A program made the translations under genes and the position numbers. The notes beneath the pieces are model-generated. The model had not been told where the DNA came from. It searched no databases and was given only the letters and a program-made list of their open reading frames with translations. A stretch of DNA of 10,752 nt from an uncultured Planctomycetaceae bacterium. GTDB lineage: Bacteria; Planctomycetota; Planctomycetia; Planctomycetales; Planctomycetaceae. This document shows positions 6,663-10,752 of the stretch, one piece after another (the stretch's first letter is position 1; every line of letters begins with the position of its first letter). Location of the stretch: assembly GCA_937952455.1 (NCBI GenBank), contig CALFYU010000116.1, positions 1-10,752 of the forward strand, written 5' to 3'.

Positions 6663-7031
6663 ATGCCTATCGAGGCCATTTTCACGCTATGTGTCGCATT
6701 GCCGGTTTCGTGGCTTGTGTCGGAGTTCCAACCGCGGCGGTGGCTTCGGATTGCCTTGGGATGTTGCGCAATCGGGATGTGCTGTCTGGTCGCATTCGTT
6801 GTGGGCACGTTCGAGAACTTCAACGCGAATGCCTGGTACGGAAGTGCGTCGAAGGAATTAGTCGACACCACCCTCCTAGAACTGGAAGCTGGGCATTCAG
6901 ACAAGGTGATCCAGGAACTACGAGTGCTACAATCGAAATTCCAGCCGACATACGAAAACCGCGCACGGTATGATGAACTTGTCGACGAGTACGTCATCGG
7001 ACTTGGACACGAACCAAGCGATGGGATATAG
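6663..7031 (+). CDS. Small two-helix membrane protein, unknown function
   Basis: This 122-residue protein has no function I can name. Residues 3-20 and 28-50 are hydrophobic helices joined by a short basic turn (EFQPRRW), with Cys-rich positions 34, 35, 40 and 41 in the second helix. From about 51 to 112 it is soluble and helical (ASKELVDTTLLELEAGHSDKVIQELRVLQSKF, then PTYENRARYDELVDEYV). The topology suggests both termini on the same side, with a short helical domain of two or three helices. I recall similar proteins in other planctomycete genomes, but no role. The ATG at 6663 follows AGGGGAGAG; the TTG at 6645 lacks a ribosome site. The gene is framed by two inverted hairpin repeats about 35 bp before its start and 56 bp after its stop, so it may travel as a small cassette. 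Confidence 0.78.
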   Translation: MPIEAIFTLCVALPVSWLVSEFQPRRWLRIALGCCAIGMCCLVAFVVGTFENFNANAWYGSASKELVDTTLLELEAGHSDKVIQELRVLQSKFQPTYENRARYDELVDEYVIGLGHEPSDGI

Positions 7032-7087
7032 GTCGTCAATGCTGCATGCCAGATCGGACTTGCATTGGCCACGAAAACGTACCGTAA

Positions 7088-7124
7088 CTCGGCACTGGCG
7101 GACGAGCCGCCAGTGCCACCCGAG
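7088..7124. repeat. Hairpin repeat, right copy
   Basis: GGCACTGGCGG (7091-7101) and CCGCCAGTGCC (7107-7117) form an 11-bp stem around ACGAG, inside a weaker CTCGG/CCGAG outer pair. Read on the minus strand it matches the unit at 6597-6628 at about nine of ten positions. It sits between two convergent genes, where a strong hairpin may stop transcription in both directions, but there is no T-run. Confidence 0.7.
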
Positions 7125-7137
7125 ATCTGACTCGGCA

Positions 7138-8709
7138 TCACTCGTCGCGGTGGAATTTCAAATACCGGCCCGGTAGCCGGTCCGGAAGGTCTTCCACGGC
7201 GATGCCGTTAGCGATGATCGGGACGCCGTTGACAAGCACGTGTTCGATGCCGGTCGACAGTTGCCGCGGCTCCTCAAACGTCGCATGGTCGGTCACATTC
7301 TCCGCGTCGAAGACCACGACGTCGGCATAATTGCCTTCGCGAATTTCGCCGCGATTCACCAGTCCAAACCGCCGCGCGGGATAGCCGGCCAGTTTGTAAA
7401 CGGCGTCTTCCAAGGAAAACAGCCGCCGGTCGCGGACGAGCGGGCCTAACAACCGCGTGGCCGAACCGTACATCCGGGGATGGACCGGTCCGTCCGGGGT
7501 ATAAATGCCGTCGGTCCCCATCATATACAGATCGTGCTGAAGCAATGGTTCGATATGCGGGGCATCCCCCTCGTTCACGACCATCAACACGCCCATCCGT
7601 TCATCGATCAGCAGATCCAAGATCGCTTCGGCCGCCGGTTTGCCCGATGTAGCGACGAATTCGCTGAGACTTTTTCCCTGGTGCCGGGAGTTTTCCTTGG
7701 AATGAATCCAGGCGAAAAAGATATTGTCGAGCGTCTGCTTGTAATTCCTCAGTCCGACTTCCGTCCGCTCACGAATCACAAGATCGGCGAGTTTGGCGAG
7801 GGCCTCGATCGGCCCCTCTTCCCAGACGTCGTAGGGAAGCAGATAATTCAGCATCGTCGAGCCGGGCATATAGGGATAGACGTCGAACGACAGGTCCACC
7901 TCCCGCCGCGCCGTTTCCAGGAATTCGAGAATCTCCGCGACCGCCTGGAAGTCTGCTCCCTTGAGGTGCGAGATATGCACGGGGATGCCGGCCCGTCGGC
8001 CGATTTCGGCTGCTTCCCGAATGCCCTCCATCGTGCCCCGTTTATAGCGGACGTGCGTGACGTATAATCCGCCCGCGGGAGCCATCGCCGTGCAGGCATC
8101 GGCCAATTCGTCGGTGGTGGAAAAGCATTGGCAGATGTAGTCCAGCCCGGTGGACAACCCCACGCCCCCCTGCTCCATTCCCTCGACGATGGCCGCTTTG
8201 ATTTGCCGCATTTGAAAGTCGTCGACTGCGCCGCGCCCCCAGCCCCGCACGTTGGCACGAATATTTGCATACGGAATGTGCGAGATCACATTCTGCACGG
8301 TGCGGCCGTCGAGCAAATTCAAATAATCTTCGAGACTTTCCCACCCGCTGTAATCAGCCAGCCCCAGCCCGTTGAGCGCTTTTAAGTAAAAAATCCAATC
8401 GCGGGCGGTGTGCGGCGTGACCGGTGCGTAGGAGATACCGTCGGCCATCAAGACTTCGGTGGTGAAGCCCTGCGTGGTTTTGGGGAGCAGGTGCGGGATT
8501 TTGAGCAGCCAACCGTCGCTGTGGTTGTGTACGTCGACGAAACCGGGCGCGACGATCTTGCCGTGGGCGTCGATTTTCTTGGCGGCCTCGGCCGTGCTGA
8601 GGTTGCCGATCGCACGAACCCGGTCGCCGGTGATCCCCACGTCGGCGCGGACACGGGGGGCCTTTGTCCCGTCAATGACTTCGCCGCCCACAATGATGAT
8701 GTCAAACAA
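7138..8709 (-). CDS. N-acyl-D-amino-acid deacylase (D-aminoacylase family)
   Basis: The 523-residue product is a COG3653-type amidohydrolase. This family removes N-acyl groups from D-amino acids or opens related amides, releasing a fatty or acetic acid and the amino acid. Residues 1-60 and about 450-523 form the small beta-sandwich (FDIIIVGGEVIDG; ADVVVFDAENV; VLVNGVPI). The barrel carries HNH (H61/H63) in APGFVDVHNHSDG, STGLDY near 187, THVRY (H219), VHISHLK (H245/H248) and MGTDG (catalytic Asp 400) followed by VHPRMYG. Where the classical enzyme has a metal-binding Cys (NCG), this one has ADG (Asp 90), a subfamily trait or an altered site. No signal peptide is seen, so it is probably cytoplasmic. 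The start is taken as TTG with AGGAG 9 bases upstream. Longer in-frame ATGs (8793) give an unrelated tail of 28 residues. Confidence 0.88.
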   Translation of the reverse strand: MFDIIIVGGEVIDGTKAPRVRADVGITGDRVRAIGNLSTAEAAKKIDAHGKIVAPGFVDVHNHSDGWLLKIPHLLPKTTQGFTTEVLMADGISYAPVTPHTARDWIFYLKALNGLGLADYSGWESLEDYLNLLDGRTVQNVISHIPYANIRANVRGWGRGAVDDFQMRQIKAAIVEGMEQGGVGLSTGLDYICQCFSTTDELADACTAMAPAGGLYVTHVRYKRGTMEGIREAAEIGRRAGIPVHISHLKGADFQAVAEILEFLETARREVDLSFDVYPYMPGSTMLNYLLPYDVWEEGPIEALAKLADLVIRERTEVGLRNYKQTLDNIFFAWIHSKENSRHQGKSLSEFVATSGKPAAEAILDLLIDERMGVLMVVNEGDAPHIEPLLQHDLYMMGTDGIYTPDGPVHPRMYGSATRLLGPLVRDRRLFSLEDAVYKLAGYPARRFGLVNRGEIREGNYADVVVFDAENVTDHATFEEPRQLSTGIEHVLVNGVPIIANGIAVEDLPDRLPGRYLKFHRDE

Positions 8710-8718
8710 TGTCGGTCG

Positions 8719-8723
8719 CTCCT
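8719..8723 (-). promoter_or_regulatory. Ribosome binding site supporting a TTG start
   Basis: AGGAG on the minus strand lies 9 bases before TTG at 8709, and the protein's conserved first strand (FDIIIVGGEVIDG) begins at the next codon. There is no ATG in frame between here and 8781, so a TTG start is the best choice. Confidence 0.65.
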
Positions 8724-8837
8724 GGTAAATGCTTGTGATTCCATCATCGTCGAAATGTTGAAATTCGCAACCCGTCGGCATACCCCCCGGCAAAGCCAGC
8801 GGCTGAACGAGTGGGGATCGCGCGCAATCGCCAGCAG

Positions 8838-8856
8838 CCCCCGGCTCCGCCGGGGG
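8838..8856. repeat. GC-rich hairpin in divergent spacer
   Basis: CCCCCGGC (8838-8845) and GCCGGGGG (8849-8856) form an 8-bp stem with a 3-base TCC loop. It sits between the divergent deacylase and small-protein genes, where a terminator is not expected. It resembles a dispersed REP-type hairpin; a regulatory role in the 5' leader of either gene cannot be excluded. The rest of the 279-bp spacer shows no gene. Confidence 0.5.
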
Positions 8857-8945
8857 TCGCGCCCGAAACGGGGTCGCCGGAACATGGGATCAGCATTGCC
8901 CGTGGCACCGTCGCCCGATAGGCTGTCATTGGCGTTCGCGCAAAT

Positions 8946-8961
8946 TTGTTTGACAAAACAA
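8946..8961. promoter_or_regulatory. AT-rich inverted repeat before the small CxxC gene
   Basis: TTGTTT (8946-8951) and AAACAA (8956-8961) are perfect complements around GACA, and the dyad contains TTGACA (8950-8955), a consensus -35 hexamer. No matching -10 box is found 16-18 bases downstream, so it may be an operator or chance. It ends 27 bases before the start codon at 8989. Confidence 0.25.
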
Positions 8962-8974
8962 TCCGAGTTTTCCC

Positions 8975-8980
8975 GGAGGA
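8975..8980 (+). promoter_or_regulatory. Strong ribosome binding site of the 61-residue gene
   Basis: GGAGGA lies 8 bases before the ATG at 8989, one of the best Shine-Dalgarno matches in the window. It shows that the short protein is translated from here and not as the tail of a longer in-frame reading that would run antisense through the deacylase. Confidence 0.75.
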
Positions 8981-8988
8981 AGTCAACG

Positions 8989-9174
8989 ATGAGTAGCGCA
9001 CAAGAACAGACCGTGATGCTAAAAGATCGCCAAATGACGTATCTGCAAGAGATGGCCGCCAAACACGGACTACCGGATGCCTCCAAGGCCTTGCGGTGTC
9101 TGATTGATTTTGCGATTTCAAACGCCGACGCGGAGCCGAAAATCTTTACAGAAATCCGCTGCAACGACTGCTGA
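8989..9174 (+). CDS. Small helical protein ending in CxxC, unknown function
   Basis: The 61-residue product begins with a short polar leader, then VMLKDRQMTYLQEMAAKHGLPDASKALRCLIDFA (9-42). This is a strand-helix-helix pattern like ribbon-helix-helix or other small DNA-binding folds, and it ends with KIFTEIRCNDC. Cysteines are at 37, 58 and 61; the last two form a C-terminal CxxC that could bind metal or undergo redox change. I recall similar short proteins with ALRCLI and a terminal RCxxC in other bacteria but no assigned function. The gene has an excellent ribosome site. Its stop is only 35 bases before the sulfatase start on the same strand, so the two are probably co-transcribed and the small protein could regulate or assist the sulfatase gene. 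That link is inferred from position alone. Confidence 0.75.
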   Translation: MSSAQEQTVMLKDRQMTYLQEMAAKHGLPDASKALRCLIDFAISNADAEPKIFTEIRCNDC

Positions 9175-9209
9175 ATTGCACTACCTTCCAGAGCGATAGA
9201 CTGAGAACA

Positions 9210-10583
9210 ATGAATCTGAAACCGATCGCGGTCGTCACGACCGCCCTCGTGGCTTGCTGGTTCAGTGTGGTGCATGAACTTCATGCGGCCGATGTCGCAC
9301 GGCCAAATATTATTTTCTTGCTGACCGATGACCAGCGTTTCGACACGCTGGGGGCGATGGGCAACCCGATCATTCAGACCCCCAACCTCGACCGATTGGC
9401 GGCCGGCGGCGTGCTGTTTCGCAATTCGTTCGCCACCACCTCGATCTGCGCCACCAGCCGGGCGAGTTATCTGACCGGCCAATACGCGCGGCGGCATGGC
9501 GTGCACGATTTCCGCACCACGCTTTCCCCTGAGGCCATGGCCAACACCTATCCCATGCTCCTGCGTGCAAACGGTTACCGCACCGCCTTTGTGGGCAAGT
9601 GGGGCGTCGGCGGGAAACTGCCCAAAGAGGACTTCGATTATTGGGACGGCTTCGCCGGACAGGGCCGTTACTTCTATCCCGACGACCTCGTGCACATGAC
9701 GCAAAAGATGGAGGACGGGGCGGTCCAGTTTCTCAAGACGGCTAAGGCGGACGAGCCGTTTTGCCTGGCCGTGAGCTTCAAAGCCGCGCACTGCCAGGAC
9801 GGCGATCCGCACCCGTTCCAACCCGACCACCGCTACGATGATTTGTATAGCGACGTGACAATCCCCACCGTCCCCAAGACCGAACCGGCGGTTTTCGAGA
9901 AACTGCCAGAGTGGTTACAAGCGTCCGAAGGACGTGTCCGTTGGGAGATCCGTTTCGCGACGCCCGAGATGTATCAGGATTCGGTCAAGGACTATTACCG
10001 GTTGATCACCGGCGTCGACCGCGTCGTCGGCACGATCGTTGAGCAATTACGCGAACAAGACCTGCTCGATAACACGGTGATCATCTACACATCGGACCAC
10101 GGATTCTTTCTGGGCGAGTTCGGGTTGGCGGGCAAATGGTTGATGTACGAAGAATCCATCCGCACGCCGCTATTGATCTACGACCCGCGGGCCCCCCAAT
10201 CTGCCCGCGGCAAGATCCGCGACGAAATGGTGCTCAACATCGACATTGCGCCCACGATCCTGCAATTGGCCGACGTGAAACCACCCGCCACGATGCAGGG
10301 CCAAAGCCTCGTCCCGCTGATTGACGGAGAAACGGTCCCCTGGCGGGACGAGTGGTTTTATGAGCACCTGTTTCCCCACGCGCGGATCCCCAAATCCGAG
10401 GGTGTCCGCACGGCGCGCTGGAAATACATCCGCTACGTCGAATCCGACCCACTCCGCGAGGAACTCTACGACCTGGAAACCGACCCGCAGGAACTGGTCA
10501 ACCTCGCCGGCGACGACCAGCATCAAAAGACACTCACCGACATGCGCCAACGTTGGGCACGGCTCCGCGAAGACCTCCGCTAA
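9210..10583 (+). CDS. Secreted sulfatase (type I, arylsulfatase-like)
   Basis: The 457-residue protein is a type I sulfatase (COG3119), which hydrolyses sulfate esters, usually of polysaccharides in planctomycetes. Residues 1-27 are a Sec signal peptide (hydrophobic VVTTALVACWFSVV, likely cut after LHA), so it acts in the periplasm or outside. Active-site features are NIIFLLTDDQR (metal Asp 40/41), the formylglycine region SICATSRASYLTGQY (Cys 80, Arg 84), GKWG (Lys 130), KAAHC (His 194), and YTSDHGFFLGEFGLAGKW (Asp 296, His 297, Lys 309). The core reads CATSR, so the third position is Thr where the consensus has Pro or Ala. The C-terminal subdomain (VRTARWKYIRY ... ELYDLETDPQELVNLA) is complete. 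The ribosome site is weak (TGAG 4 bases before ATG), fitting coupled translation from the small gene 35 bp upstream. Substrate is not predictable. Confidence 0.92.
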   Translation: MNLKPIAVVTTALVACWFSVVHELHAADVARPNIIFLLTDDQRFDTLGAMGNPIIQTPNLDRLAAGGVLFRNSFATTSICATSRASYLTGQYARRHGVHDFRTTLSPEAMANTYPMLLRANGYRTAFVGKWGVGGKLPKEDFDYWDGFAGQGRYFYPDDLVHMTQKMEDGAVQFLKTAKADEPFCLAVSFKAAHCQDGDPHPFQPDHRYDDLYSDVTIPTVPKTEPAVFEKLPEWLQASEGRVRWEIRFATPEMYQDSVKDYYRLITGVDRVVGTIVEQLREQDLLDNTVIIYTSDHGFFLGEFGLAGKWLMYEESIRTPLLIYDPRAPQSARGKIRDEMVLNIDIAPTILQLADVKPPATMQGQSLVPLIDGETVPWRDEWFYEHLFPHARIPKSEGVRTARWKYIRYVESDPLREELYDLETDPQELVNLAGDDQHQKTLTDMRQRWARLREDLR

Positions 10584-10719
10584 GAGGGAGAACGGTCATA
10601 GCAAGCGTTTGCGTCACCAACCGACGCCAATCCAACCTCCATCTCCCTCGGCAACGAATCGCATCTAAGAAAGAGTCGGTGCTGCAACATAGAAATCTGA
10701 AACGATTTCCGGGTGGCCG

Positions 10720-10752
10720 CGATTGCTCAGCAATCGGGGCGGGCGCAGCCCG
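10720..10752. repeat. Paired hairpins at the right edge
   Basis: CGATTGC-TCA-GCAATCG (10720-10736) is followed at once by CGGGC-GCA-GCCCG (10740-10752), which runs to the edge. Two adjacent GC-rich hairpins in a spacer about 137 bases after the sulfatase stop suggest a dispersed REP-type element that continues outside the window. The preceding stretch 10584-10719 holds no gene or T-run terminator that I can see. Confidence 0.45.

Noticed and set aside
7091..7117. 11-bp stem hairpin as an intrinsic terminator
   Set aside because: The stem is strong and placed between convergent genes, but no T-run follows on either strand and a near-copy lies upstream of a gene, so it is better called a repeat.
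8410..9174. Plus-strand 254-codon frame that includes the 61-residue protein
   Set aside because: Its first 190 codons are antisense to the deacylase and spacer. The strong ribosome site at 8975-8980 and the change in composition show that translation starts at 8989.
8448..9830. Minus-strand open frame of 460 codons
   Set aside because: It runs antisense through the sulfatase and small CxxC gene, then out of frame through the deacylase start. Its translation shows no family features.
1..10752. CRISPR array, tRNA/rRNA genes, transposase, or a multi-gene defence cluster
   Set aside because: None was seen. The ImmA-like gene alone, without a toxin, integrase or repressor neighbour, does not support calling a mobile or defence system.

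Overview
The window looks like a piece of a planctomycete chromosome (Planctomycetota, probably class Planctomycetia). This is inferred from gene content: a Tat-exported DUF1501 protein, a secreted sulfatase, a COG3618 amidohydrolase and an N-acyl-D-amino-acid deacylase lie among unrelated genes with long spacers that carry GC-rich hairpins typical of that phylum. No rRNA, tRNA, CRISPR array, transposase or phage structural gene was seen.

Layout. At the left edge (1-89) there is a pair of overlapping hairpins. Two minus-strand genes follow: a DUF1501 protein (90-1526) and, upstream of it, a HlyD-type membrane-fusion/adaptor protein (1643-2806). A 412-bp spacer with a perfect inverted repeat (3169-3190) leads into a plus-strand ImmA/IrrE-family (DUF955) gene (3219-3962) whose zinc motif reads HELGE instead of HExxH. 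It converges with a minus-strand two-helix membrane protein (4236-5306). The spacer between them holds a small element whose two ends are inverted repeats built from 9-bp CACAGAG-type units (3990-4168).

A divergent region with a well-spaced candidate promoter and overlapping operator-like inverted repeat drives the Tat-signal amidohydrolase (5577-6569). Next comes a 122-residue membrane protein (6663-7031) framed by two near-identical inverted hairpin repeats. It converges with an N-acyl-D-amino-acid deacylase (7138-8709, minus strand) that appears to start at TTG. A divergent spacer with another strong hairpin leads to a 61-residue helical protein ending in CxxC (8989-9174) and, 35 bp later, a secreted sulfatase (9210-10583); these two probably form an operon. 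The right edge (10720-10752) holds two more hairpins.

How the genes fit together. The exported hydrolases (amidohydrolase, sulfatase, possibly the deacylase) fit a heterotrophic lifestyle that breaks down sulfated or acylated polymers, but they sit in separate short transcription units and do not form one pathway. I see no convincing large undescribed system. The points most worth checking are the sulfatase/CxxC small-protein pair, the orphan ImmA-like gene with its altered metal motif and strong operator, the hairpin-framed small membrane gene, and the membrane protein with a possible TY-Chap-like C-terminal domain.
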